DNA from: Aralia elata
Lineage: Eukaryota; Streptophyta; Magnoliopsida; Apiales; Araliaceae
Assembly (NCBI GenBank): GCA_034770075.1
Contig: CM068377.1
Span: 52,058,271-52,122,270 of the forward strand
Length of the DNA: 64,000 bases
Direction: 5' to 3'
In this document: in pieces, positions 10,047-21,517 of the stretch
Position numbering within the stretch: the first letter of the stretch is position 1
Layout: each line of letters begins with the position of its first letter
Made by a program: the position numbers and the translations under genes
The notes under the pieces: model-generated
Database searches by the model: none
What the model saw: only the letters and a program-made list of their open reading frames with translations
What the model was told of the DNA's origin: nothing

Positions 10047-11366
10047 TTTTGCACGTCCTCGGGCAAAACAAAAATAAACCATAACAAAACAAATTAACTA
10101 ATTAAATTAACAAACTTGACAACCTTGAGCCACAAATTAAAATGAACTTCAACATTGACCTCAAAGATTCAAAACGATAACTTTTGAAAAACTTCAAAAT
10201 AGTGCTTCATCTAAAATTCAAGCTTACTTATTAATCATACTTTACTCTTAACCCTTCGTGTGTGTGTGTGAATCCACATGTATCAACTCAATCAGAACTT
10301 AGAAAAATTTACGAAATCAAAGCTTTTAAAGGAGAAACAAAAACTCTATACACATATTTTCACAATACTCTCAGTTAACATAAGCAAATAATAGCAGAGG
10401 ATCAATAGGCTTTTTCTTCCTTCGGTAAGTGCATTTTATGCTCTATCTTACCAACGAGTGCGTTTTACGCTCCATCTCGCATGTCACGTGTTTATGAATG
10501 AGTGCGTTTTACGCTTCATCTCAATTCACCACATGAATCATAATTTTTCTTTTTCTTCTCTTTTTTTTTGTTAAATCAAACATCTAACTTTTCCCTAAAT
10601 CATTTCCCCTTTCTTAAATAAAACCTCATGTTTACTTCAAGTTATGATCAAACAAATGATAGAGTTCAAGAATTTCTCCCCACGACATTCAATCGAAATA
10701 AATAAATAAATACTCCTTTCCAAGTTAAAACTAGGCCGACCAAATGGACAAGTGCAAAAAAAAAAATTGAAGGGTCTCAAATAAAGTAAAAATCAACAAA
10801 GAAAACCAAATTCAAACTACACAATGTCTATCAATTTTCCAAAATGTTATCAACGAGAATCAAGATTTTATCATTGGTCAAAAATCAAAATCCAAATTAA
10901 CTCATTGCTCAAGTGACTTATTTTAAAAATTACCCCATTTTCGTAGGAAACACGATTGCACTTAGCATGTATAACAAGCCTTTAAACCCCAAGGTTACCC
11001 CCAGTGGACGAGTTTTGTCTCGTGAGGGTTTGCAGAGAATATACCCATAAAATTCAAAATTCAAACTAACAAAATCAAACTTAATTTTTTTTTATTTTAT
11101 TAATTTTTTTAAAACACCCTATATTTTAAAACACCCTATCCTTCCCCCACACCTAGAACTTACATTGTCCCTAATGTAAAGTAAAATGCAAAGAAAAGAA
11201 AAATAACATAACCGCAATATAAATGCAAAAATAAAAAGAAATAAACTCCCATTGGGTTGCCTTCGAAGCAGCGCCTTTGTTTATTGTCATTGGCTTGACA
11301 TTAAACCTCTCAATCTTCATAAACTGGATCCACCAAATCCAGCGGCTCAATATTCTCCATTTGATA
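10047..11366 (-). other. 3' untranslated region of Athila element C
   Basis: No long credible ORF is present. It holds three spaced copies of a GAGTGCGTTTTACGCTCCAT motif at 10428-10522. A stretch near 11250 reads, on the minus strand, as the purine-rich sequence ending GGCAACCCAATGGGAG that often lies downstream of Athila pol. The 3' ORF that many Athila elements carry is not visible. Confidence 0.6.
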
Positions 11367-12960
11367 TTGTAACAATCGGTAATTTTAGATTTCCTTGTAA
11401 CCCGAGTTATGTATGAATAAAATGAATTTTTATTTTTATTTATATTATTTTGTGTTACGTACTTAGAATTGTGTTGCAGCCTAGAAAATGTGTATGTGTT
11501 AAATTTTATGTGTTGTTGTGTCGTTGGAGTGAATAAATCGATTTTGCAAATATTCGTAAAATCACTAATTACAGAGCACGTTTCCCGAGGCACTATTCAC
11601 GTGCACTATTCATGCCCGAATAATTTTGCGTCTTTTTCGATTCCTATTAATTTTGTTAAGGCGTGTATGCGAGGGAATAATTTTTCCTAGTGTCGAAAAT
11701 TTTATTAGAGCTGATACGTGATTTAATCCGTATCCAAAATGTATTATATGAGTGTTCCGAATATTTGGACAGATCCCATAATAAATATTTTTACGTGTCC
11801 CAATAATTTATGGGAGTACCCATTTTAATTTTGGGTAGAATTATTTACCAAATTTGGTACAAAAGTGGGAGTATTCGGGTATATTTATCTGTGTATTCGA
11901 ACTAACTTGAGAGGCAATTAAGCCTCAACCAATTAGGAAAGAGCACTAATTGTATTAGCCAATCACATGAGGGGGAATAAACCGTCACAGTACACTAAGC
12001 ATTTAATTGTTAACTTCACCAAACATCCTCCTTAAATTCATTTTCAAGAGCTCGGGTGAAGCATTTCCTGCATATCAATACATTCCTTGAGAGACCACCT
12101 TATCCCCCCATCAGCTCACTTTCCTTCTCACTCAAACCATCAACATACTTCTCATTTGCAAGCAAATATAGAGAATACAGAGAGTGAGAACTATAGAGAG
12201 AGAAGGGAGAAAATTTGAAGAAGAAGGAGTAAGCTACGGGAAGAAGAAGGGAAGAAGAAGAAGACGTAAGGGAGCTAGAGGAAGGAGAAGAAGAATCCTA
12301 GTAGCTTCTATAGCAACCTTAGAAATAAGTGTTAGAGGTAAAATCATCTTTCCTCCATTGTTAAAGTTTTTGAGTTTTTGAAGCTTTCTTGATGGGTTTT
12401 GCGTTTCTGGAGATTTTTGGTAGTTATTGTTGGTTGTGGTTGCTTAATATTATTACCAAGACACCTTCTAAGCTATTAATACCATTAAAGTGGAACAAAA
12501 ATGAAGAGAAATCCGAACCTTGGCATAAAGGATGAACTATGGATATTTTTGGACTTTTGGACCTTCGGACTGTTTAGAGGACTGTATAGCCTGAATGGTG
12601 TAATTATTTTGATTGTTTGCTGTTATATTATTGTACTTCCATGAGTTGTGAAGATAACCTAGTTGGAATGAACCAAAAGGATGCTAAAACGAAGTCATAG
12701 TTCTGATTTGAGTAAAATGTATCATGACTGCGAAAAACAGAGTATGCAGTTTATGTTTTGGGTTAAGATTTGGTAATGTTAGCGTCTATGGGTCATCCTG
12801 CATTTTTGTTATGTTGTAGCCCCGTGTCTCACGAATCCATAGAGTCCGTAACGGACCAAATTGATCGAGTATAGAGGGAGATATAGGGGCTGGAGTGGAC
12901 GGAGTTTTTGACCTCGCAGTTCTGCAACTGCAGAACCTGGGCTACTGCATGGCACTATTC
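11367..12960 (+). repeat. Truncated chromovirus LTR inside Athila C
   Basis: It starts TGTAACAATCGG, the typical 5' end of the chromovirus LTRs here, and contains a GA-rich leader with arginine/lysine-rich pseudo-ORF (about 12184-12381) and a splice-donor-like AGAGGTAAAATC. It does not end in the expected GGGTGTCACA. Instead it stops inside or next to Athila RT sequence at about 12955-12965, so its 3' end is deleted. No internal region follows. The right boundary is uncertain by about 10 bp. Confidence 0.55.
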
Positions 12961-15116
12961 TAAAGTGCATGACCAAGGAAAAAACGAATCTCCCACACAC
13001 TTACAAGGTAAGGCAGAGCAGTAACAATTTATATCTTAGCTTTATCCACGTCTAATCCTTTAGCTGAAACTACATGGCCAAGTACTATACCTTGCTCCAC
13101 CATAAAGTGACACTTTTTCCAATTAAGAACAAGATTAGTTTCTAAGCATCTATCTAGCACACGAGTCAGATTATCGAGGCATACATCTAAAGAATCACCA
13201 TGTATTGTGAAGTCATCCATAAATACTTCAATGCAGTTTTCAAGAAAATCAGAAAAGATGTTTACCATACAACGTTGGAAGGTACCTGGTGCATTACAGA
13301 ATCCAAAGGACATTCTACGATACGCAAATGTACCAAAAGGACATGTGAATGTGGTCTTTTCTTGGTCTTCGGGTGTAATCACAATTTGGTTATAACCTGA
13401 AAAACCATCTAGAAAACAGAAATAAGCATGCCCAGCTAATCTTTCCAACATTTGATCAATAAAAGGAAGAGGAAAGTGATCCTTTCTAGTTACAGCATTT
13501 AACTTCCTGTAATCAATACAAACTCTCCATGATGTCTGTATACGTGTAGGCACCAACTCATTATCATCATTTTTGATGACTATGATTCCAGATTTCTTTG
13601 GTACTACCTGTACTGGACTTACCCATTGACTGTCTGAGATGGGATAAATTATACTTGCATCAAGTAATTTCAGCACCTCCTTCTTCACTACCTCCATCAT
13701 GGGTGAATTAAGTCTTCTTTGTGCGTCTCTAGTGGGCTTGGCTCCATCTTCCAAAAGGATTCTATGCATGCACGTAGCAGAACTGATACCTTTGATATCT
13801 GCTATAGTCCAACCAAAGACTATTATATGGTCCCTTAGGACTCTAAGCAGTTTGTCCTCTTGTACTTTGGTTAGATTGTTAGCAATAATCACTGGTAGCG
13901 TCTCATTCTTCCCTAAGAATGCATACTTCAAGTGTGCAGGTAATGGTTTCAGTTCTAAGGTTGGGGCCTGTACAACAGATGGTAATAACTTTTGATGAGA
14001 ACTAGGCAATTGAATAGAATAAACTACATATTTAGCTGAGGTTTTAGGTAAAGAATGTAATGCGGCTACAATCTCCTTCAAGTCCTGATTTTGTTCAATC
14101 TCTTCTTCTTTATCTAATTCCAGATTGTTGGTGATGGCGACCTCTAAACTTTCCTTTTGTGTGTGTTCAAAAGACTTCTGCACTAAAGAGTCAAGTACAT
14201 CAATAGCAAAAACAGGGTGAATATCACTAGGATACCTCATGGCCTTATATATGTTGAATTGTATCTTTTCACCATCAAACTCCATGGTTAAGGTTCCATT
14301 GTGCACATCAATCATAGTCCTTGTTGTTTTCAAAAATGGCCTCCCTAAAAGTATATGTGCAGAATTTGGGGATTTATCATCATCCATATCCACTATGTAA
14401 AAATTTGCAGGAAAGATTAGTTCATTCACCTGCACCAAGACATCTTCAATTACCCCTTGGGGGTAAGTGTTAGTACGATCAACCAATTGAATAATAACAC
14501 CAGTTTGTTTTAAAGGACCTAGATTTAAAGAAGCAAAAATAGATAATGGCATGACATTAATTGAAGCTCCTAAATCTAGCATAACTTTCTCAAATATGGT
14601 ATTACCTATTCTACATAGAATTGTAAACATGCCTGGATCTTTACATTTAGGGGGCATTTTTCTTTGAAGGACTGCTGAAACATTCTCACCAACAATGACT
14701 CTTTCATCAATTTTCAATTTTCTTTTGTTAGTGCATAATTCTTTCAAAAATTTTGCATACCTGGGCACTTGCTTAATTGTATCTAGTAAACGAATAGTCA
14801 CCTCTACCTTCCTGAAAGTTTCTAGAATTTCTTTTTCTTTCTCATCCTTCTTTAAAGTTTTAGGATTTCTGGGAGGAAAAAGTAATGGATTAGTCTTTAG
14901 CTGAACATGAGTGTTAGGTTTTACCTTTGATATTTCTGCATCCTCCTTAGCCTTATCTTCCTCAAGTTCACAAGTAACTTTTGGTGCTTCCAATTGTTTT
15001 CCACTCCTCAAAGTTATGGCACATGCATTCTCTCTCGGATTAACAATAGTTTGAGAAGGTAGCTTCCCTGAACTTTGAGAGTCCACTCGACCAACTGTCG
15101 TAGCAAGTTGACTCAT
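12961..15116 (-). pseudogene. Protease-reverse transcriptase of Athila element C, 3'-truncated
   Basis: A 695-codon open stretch (15116-13029) starts in the gag/protease linker. It has ITLRSGKQLE near residue 35, protease LDLGASINVMPLSIF near 180 with LLGRPFLKT, and RT from about 400, with WRVCIDYRKLNAV, SGYNQI and the active-site FMDD motif. After a stop at 13029 the frame continues about 20 codons (VSVWEIRFFLGHA) to about 12961, then breaks into the foreign LTR piece. RNase H and integrase are absent. DLGAS in place of DSGAS is usual for Athila proteases. The frame is intact for its length but cannot make a functional pol. Confidence 0.9.
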
Positions 15117-15721
15117 CTGATTTTCTAGATTGTGGATGGAAGTCCTTGTCTCTTGCTGGAATTATTGTGTTTGATTCATGAATACCTTGAACATGTCCTC
15201 AAGAGATGTTCCAGAATTAACAGGAGCAGCTTGTCTAGGTTGGTACTGTGGTTGAGCTGGTTGAAAACTTTGCAGCCCATTTGGGAAAACACCATGTATT
15301 GGTGGCCTAGTACCTCCATAACTCAAATTGGGATGATCCCTCCATCCGGAATTGCAAGTGTTAGAGTAAGGATCATATTTTTTCTGGGGTTGTCCTTGAT
15401 AATTCTCCACTGCATTTGCCTATTGCATATTATCATCCTCTTGCAGTGTTGGGCATGCATCTGTATTGTGATTTGTTAACAAACAAATACCACAAGCTTT
15501 TGCTGCTGACATGTATCATGTAGCCATTTGACGAACAAGAGAAGTTAAACTTGCAATTTGTTATTCAATAGCAGAAACTTTTACCTCATTCACATTCCTA
15601 GGTGAGAAATCAAGTCGACTGCCAAATTGTTGAGAATTAGCTGCCATATTTACAATGAGATTTCTTGCAGCCTCGGGAGTCTTGTCCACCAGAGCTCCTC
15701 CACTAGTAGCATCAATCATGC
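15117..15721 (-). pseudogene. gag C-terminal half of Athila element C
   Basis: Minus-strand reading gives DATSGGALVDKTPEAARNLI, then SRLDFSPRNVNEV, a degenerate zinc finger (CGICLLTNHNTDACP) and an asparagine/glutamine-rich tail (QPQYQPRQ), all characteristic of Athila gag. Stops occur near 15522 and 15420. The reading frame resumes exactly on the other side of the solo LTR at 19906, which shows that the LTR interrupts a once-continuous gag. Confidence 0.85.
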
Positions 15722-15726
15722 TCCTA
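15722..15726. repeat. Target site duplication, left copy (TCCTA)
   Basis: TCCTA directly precedes the LTR start TGTGACGCC and is repeated after the LTR at 19901-19905. The perfect 5-bp duplication shows insertion by an LTR-retrotransposon integrase. Confidence 0.92.
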
Positions 15727-18700
15727 TGTGACGCCCCCAAATTCGGGTCTCCAAATACCCGGATCTGGTCATCACGATCCACTACAAACATTCACCTCTA
15801 ACAACATATGGTAACTAATATGCGGAATATAATAAACATATGTTGTTCATTTCAAAGGTGTTACTAGTCCCAGAATACAATAACCTTAAACACTTACACA
15901 AATCCATACCCTAAATAACTAACAGGGTTTAAATTACATTAACAGAAATTAACTATTCATAAGGTTAAAATCTGCTACAAGAAGCCTATCACTTCATCTT
16001 CTCTTTCCCTTTGTTCTTCCCTGACGTCTCGGGTTTAGCTGCAATGGAGTCATGATATAACAAGGATGAGCAACGAGTTTGCTCAGCAAGTTTTAAAGTA
16101 CAACAATAAGGAATATATCATGATGAAAGGGATATAAAAATGGGATTCAACAATTATCAGAAGCAAGAACATTAATTGCTTTTAGAACAAGAGATAGTCA
16201 AATAGACTTTGAACAATAACTTCCAAAGGAGTCAATAGCTAGTTGACCCTCTGGTTACTGGCTACAGAATAAGTACTTGAGGGGATCAGCCTCGCGTACG
16301 CTATGTGTATGCATAACATTTAACTCTGCTATTTGTACCTTATATACGGTACCTGGGGTACTCCCCTATAATAAAAGGGGTGTCCATTTAGTCTAAGAAT
16401 ACTTACCATCGATTGGTTCGGATAGCTTTTATAAATTCTCACATACTTGCCTGACCGAACAAGGGTTCAGACTTAACCATGAATAGTTCATAAATTTCGG
16501 AACTTTAATCAATGTACGAATTCAAATGCACGAATGCGAATGTCAATAAATAAATAGATGTGGAACAATTTTAAAAGTAATTAGACCACTTAAGGCATGC
16601 TTGGAGATAAGATTCAAGCTTAATGAATAACTTGCAACAATATATACCTTCTTGCACGAAATAAAAAAAAATAGTGCATAAGGTTTAGAAACTTGCTCAA
16701 TGTAAAAGTTGAGTAAGATGAACTTGCATTCAATATACTGAAAGAATGGAATTAGGGAACTTGCAAAAATCAAAGTTTCGGGATAGAGAACTTGCCTGTT
16801 TGCTCAGCTACAATTAAATCTTAGCTTTAATTAATTGACCTTGGATAACCTATCAGTTGATAAAGTCGGTTTATCCATTAGCATTGCATACTGTATATCG
16901 ATACACTCACTTATGCTATTTATTTAGCAAAATAAACATTTCGCATTCTTTTATTAACTCTATTAACATTAAATTACTAATCAATATTGTGCTAATCAGA
17001 AATTACTTAATGACTCTCAGTTATTATCTCAGTAATTAATCATGCTTATTGGATATTCAACTTAGCAATATTTAGTAACCCAAGTTATTATTTACAACTC
17101 TAAATAATAAACTGATTAATGCATTACTAGCTAATAGTGGCAACAAGCAAATAGGTTATTTAATATTCATTCATACTTAGCTATTATTCCCTTTCAAGAG
17201 AATTTACGAAATTATTTCCCTTATTTAACATTAACTAGGAAATTAATGTATCACTCTACCCATACTTAATTGTTAATAAGAATTAAGTTCTTATTATCTT
17301 TATTTATTATTAAATGAGAAATAATAAATAATTTACTTTACTCATATTAAATCATTAATAACAATCAAATATTTAATATCTTTATTTATTACTCAATAAT
17401 AAATAATTATTTTATTAACTTATTCATACTTAATTATTATTTAATATTAATTAAATAGTAATTAAATATTTGTTATCTTTATTTATCACTTACTGACAAA
17501 TAATTAGATTATTAACTTTATTTATACTTGATTATTATTTAATAGTAGTTAAACAATAATCAAATATTTATTAGCTTTATTTATTATTTAAGGATAAATA
17601 ATAAATAATTAAATTATTAACTTTATTTAAATATTTCTTATCTTTACTTATTACTTATTGGCGAATAATAAATAATCATTTTAGTAACCTTGTTCCTACT
17701 TAATTATTATTTAACATTAATTAAATAATAATTAAATATTTATTATCTTTATTTATTATTCATTGATAATAAATAATTATTAATTTATTTTATTCCTACT
17801 TAATTATTAATAGTAACTTAATAACAATTAAGTAAGTATTACCTTTATTTATTATTTAATGTTAAATAGTAAATAATCAAATTATAAATTTTACTCATAC
17901 TTGGTTATTATTTAATACTAATTAACTAATAATTAAATAATTAACTTTGTTCACACTTATTTATTATAATAATTAAATATTTATCATAATAAATAATTGG
18001 TAACATTTTATCAGTGTATTATTAACTTAAGTTAATTAATCAATAGTTGAGCCATCAACAATCATTTGATTAATAGTTGACTCTATTGAATTGCACAACC
18101 AAATTAATACAATTACTACCTGATATCATTGGAATCATATGTTTATTCTTTCCTGCCCAAAATCAATATTATAACCAACTGATATCAAATCCCAGCTAAT
18201 TTCGTTTCACTAACAAAATTATTACCCAACCCTGATATATATAGAGCAGTTAACCCAAACTAAACAAGGTTTGATTATTGACAGTAAGTTAGCAAAATCT
18301 GCATTTAGTCATATTGAGTTCCACTCAGTAACCATCCTATCATCATTGTATCAAAAGGAAACCAAAACTTTATTTGGGCATAAATTCGAACACCTAATGG
18401 GCATTTCAAAGTTTGACAGCAGCCTATATACAACACACATCCGAAGGCCAGAACCATTAAGGTTCAACAGGTTCCCAATCAACATAAACTTACACACAGT
18501 ACAAATCCCAAATTTTCAAACCCAAATCAATATGATACAATTCCAAAATCAAGGTATATTATAACCATCACAGGAACTGATACAACCAACAATCAACAAA
18601 GCATAATTGCAGACTTGTAAACCCAAACAAAAACCTAATACAATATATAATACCACAACCACAGAAGGAAAATACAACTCGATACATTGATACAATCCGA

Positions 18701-19900
18701 GTACAACCCAACACAAATTGAAAAATTAAACAGAAAATCATCTCAGTCGCTTGAACTACTTAATACCTTGGGGTTGACCGATTTGCCGTCCTTCTCCTTC
18801 TACCGAAATAATCAACGAAGCCGGTGTACATTCACGGCTAGTTTCCCCTGCTCCCTATCTTCTCTGCAATCCCTTTCTCTCTAATTTGGAACCCTAAATT
18901 TTCTAATTTGAATCTCACAAAACTCGGTAGCTTGGCTAGGACTTGGACCCAATTTATAGAGAGAATTTTACCCTAATTATTTGGGCAATACCCTAAATGA
19001 CTGGTCAATGACCGACGGTAAGGAGAGGGGCAACGACCGGTCGTCCCCATCAATCACCCAGCTAGCGCCGGCCGGCACCCTCGAGCCGTGCGCCTCCACC
19101 GGTTGCGTCACCGGATTTCTGGATCCTTTGGTCCAAACCGTGTTTGCTCGATCGTCGACACCCTCCTCTGCTCGAACCGTTGGTCGCTCACGCTGTTGCC
19201 GGTTTCACCCCTCGACCGTCCGACTTGATTGATTGGCCGATGGATTGCTTCGATTCCCTTCTTGCTTGGTCTAATCTCCTGACTGAATATGCCGACTGAT
19301 TTCCCCCCAATTCGACTGCTGCCTTGAACCCTTCCTAAACGAAATTGCCGGTTGTCCCCAAATTAAAGGAATCGGACCGACCCAGTGTATTACCCAACCC
19401 GACCGGTAGAAGAAGTAAGGAATGGGCTCAACCCAATAGGGTTGGGCCAATTGAATTAATAAAAAGGGCGGCCCAGAAAGAAAAAAAAATATAACAAGGG
19501 AATTGGGCTCAGTCCTATTAAAAGTTGGATCAATTGAAATAAAAGAGAAAATAACCCAACTTGCTTATTAAAATTATTAACACTATGCTCTTAATAATTC
19601 AATTAATTAATTAAAATATTTAGTTCACCAATAATTCCTCGTTTGAATTATTTAATCCGACCATAGTAAAATGAATTTATTTATTAATTTTCCCCAAATT
19701 CCTTACAAATTAAATCTTAGGGTTAACTCACTAATTTAAATCAAACTATTAATGAGTCCCTTTAATGCAAGAAAATTATTGGACCATTTAATAAATAATA
19801 ATTCCTACATGGATCCAATTAAATTCATAAAATTATATAAAATGAATTTCATATATCAAAATAAATTGATACGATGTTTTAAAATTTCCTGGACATTACA
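15727..19900 (-). mobile_element. Solo chromovirus LTR (4174 bp) in Athila gag
   Basis: On the minus strand it begins TGTAATGTCC and ends GGGGGCGTCACA, the same termini style as the LTRs of A. It is flanked by TCCTA on both sides, and no internal region is present. This is the classic product of recombination between the two LTRs of one element. Inside, in minus orientation, are a palindromic GC-rich stretch (19033-19076), a TATA box (18952-18958) and a GA-rich leader. A long AT-rich block (about 17250-17990) is built from degenerate repeats with roughly 100-bp spacing, and there are repeated AACTTGC motifs (about 16630-16800). No gene is seen in it. Confidence 0.93.
18952..18958 (-). promoter_or_regulatory. 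TATA box of the solo LTR
   Basis: Minus strand CTATAAATTGGG, followed downstream by a GA-rich leader. A perfect 12-bp palindrome lies about 75 bp upstream, at 19033-19044. Confidence 0.6.
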
Positions 19901-19905
19901 TCCTA
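19901..19905. repeat. Target site duplication, right copy (TCCTA)
   Basis: Second copy of TCCTA; Athila gag resumes immediately after it. Confidence 0.92.
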
Positions 19906-20555
19906 TCTGTAGATAAAAGAACTTTATAGTAGTATTGGATGAGGAGTTGATCACTAATTTGATGATGGGGGCAGCTTGCACATAGTTTCTTAAAATGTTC
20001 CCAATACTCGTATAGGGTTTCTCCATTATTCTGCCTCACACCACAAATTTCTTTTCGAATGTTGGCTGCTCTTGAAGCGGAAAAATATTTTTCTAAGAAT
20101 AATCTTTTCATCTCTTCCCATTTTGTGATACTTCCGGAGGGTAGATAGTAAAGCTAATCCTTAGCTAAATCTTTTAGAGAAAATGGAAAGGCTCTCAACT
20201 TGATTTGTTCTTCCGTTACTCCGATAGGCTTCATACTTATGCATACCACATGAAATTCCTTTAAATGTTTGAGAGGGTCTTCACCTGCCAAACCATGAAA
20301 AGTAGGTAAAAGATGTATTAGTCCAGATTTTAATTCAAAATGAGTATTAACATCTAGATTAGGGAAGGTTATGCATAAAGGTTGTTGATTCAAAGCAGGG
20401 GCCGCAAGCTCGTTCAAAGTTCGGGCTTCTGCCATGGTATCCTTCTCTTCACAATTTTTCCGAGCTACCTTCCTTAATCTACGAATGGTTCTCTCTATTT
20501 CTCGATCACACTTAAAATTACCTTGATTAGTAGATCGAGTTTTGGACATAAACAA
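19906..20555 (-). pseudogene. gag N-terminal half of Athila element C
   Basis: The likely start is ATG at 20555 or 20549, about 85-100 bp from the primer site. The reading MSKTRSTNQG... leads into the Athila gag core (FELKSGLIHLLPTFHGLAGEDPLKHL trimmed here to key motifs HGLAGEDP and HLKEFH). A stop near 20153 sits where AKDW is expected and fits TGG to TAG. The frame then continues with MKRLFLEKYF and ETLYEYWEHFKKLC up to the solo LTR. Gag forms the particle; here it is split and nonfunctional. Confidence 0.87.
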
Positions 20556-20637
20556 TCAAATGAAATTTAAAATACCTGAGTACAACAAAAAAAAATAAAG
20601 ATAAAAATAATGATAACAAAAAAATAAACTAAAATCA

Positions 20638-20656
20638 CTCCCCGGCAACGGCGCCA
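20638..20656 (-). other. Primer binding site of Athila C (tRNA-Asp type)
   Basis: Minus strand TGGCGCCGTTGCCGGGGAG, five bases inside the LTR edge, is the Asp-tRNA primer site typical of the Athila lineage. Confidence 0.9.
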
Positions 20657-20661
20657 AAATT

Positions 20662-21221
20662 TGGTGTGCTGTCGCAAGCAACCAAAAATAAAACCTTACT
20701 ACGAAAGATAATAATGTAGCAGTGCAAGTAAGAGTCGATCCCACAGAGAATAATTAGTCTAAATTTATGCTTTGTTTGCCAAAAAGGGGGGGTTTATAAT
20801 TTGATTTCACTAATTATCAAGAACAAAATTTAAAGTGATAAGAATAACCAATTAATTAAAGATTTCAGTTCTTCCGGTTTAGTATCACCTTTTTACAACA
20901 ATAGAATAATTAAGTATAGCAATATTTACTCTTCAATGAAATTAATAGCTCTAGGTAGCAACAAGCTCTACTACCCGGAACTCCCCTTAGATTATCACTT
21001 TGAAACAAGCTCTTCACAAGATTCTAACCATTATACAACCTAGAACAAGCTCTCTAGATTTAATATAATAGCAGCATTAAGAACTAGAGAATTAGACTAA
21101 TCCAAGCAACAATCACACAAGTTCAGATTATTTAACTTGTCTTTCGATAATCATAGCAATACTCAAAAGCTTGACCACAATCATGTATCACTAATTGCTA
21201 CTTATGATTAGGAACAATATC
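20662..21221 (-). repeat. 5' LTR remnant of Athila element C
   Basis: The first 560 bp (plus-strand order) match 8151-8720 of the 3' LTR with few differences. Identity ends at about 21221-21227, where chromovirus sequence begins abruptly. About 1.3 kb of this LTR and its outer flank have been deleted. Confidence 0.88.
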
Positions 21222-21517
21222 AATTTCATGTGTCCGTGTTACGACCGTACAAACCCGATTATAAACACGTTATTGACTACGAACCCATCCATATCGAGAA
21301 AGATTTATCTTATGAAGAAATTCCTATCGAATTCATAGTAGGAAAGAACAACATCTGCGAAATAAAGTGATTCCTTCAGTCAAAGTTATTTGGAGGAATC
21401 AAAATATAGAGGAAGCTACGTGGGAGCTTGAGAGTAAAATACAAGATAGTTACCCACACTTATTTGTATAACCTGTACTGTAATTTCGAGGACGAAATTC
21501 TTATTAGTGGGGGTGAA
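21222..21517 (+). pseudogene. 3' tail of a second chromovirus copy (integrase end, chromodomain, polypurine tract)
   Basis: It is nearly identical to 30407-30693 plus 48543-48548 of element A. The reading FHVSVLRPYKPDY is open here, whereas A has a stop at that point. The chromodomain part is frameshifted near 21330. It ends in polypurine AGTGGGGGTGAA directly before the LTR at 21518. That LTR therefore serves as 3' LTR of this copy and 5' LTR of A, as expected after unequal recombination between related elements. The left end is a sharp fusion to the Athila LTR. Confidence 0.85.

Larger units (their letters stand above)
8151..21221 (-). mobile_element. Athila-lineage element C, rearranged
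   Basis: Reading right to left: a truncated 5' LTR (21221-20662), a tRNA-Asp-type primer site, gag (split by a solo LTR), protease and RT, then a deletion with a foreign LTR piece, a 3' untranslated region, a polypurine tract and a 3' LTR (10028-8151). The gag motif ITLRSGK, protease motif LDLGASINVMPLSIF and primer site are Athila hallmarks. RNase H, integrase and the Athila 3' ORF are missing. Left flank AACTT (8146-8150) cannot be paired because the right flank is lost at 21221. Confidence 0.88.

Noticed and set aside
12184..12381. Arg/Lys-rich 65-codon ORF
   Set aside because: It lies in the GA-rich leader of a chromovirus LTR; the composition explains the basic peptide.
18271..19232. 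Several 65-97-codon ORFs in the solo LTR
   Set aside because: They fall within a well-bounded solo LTR and are chance frames; none shows a domain.
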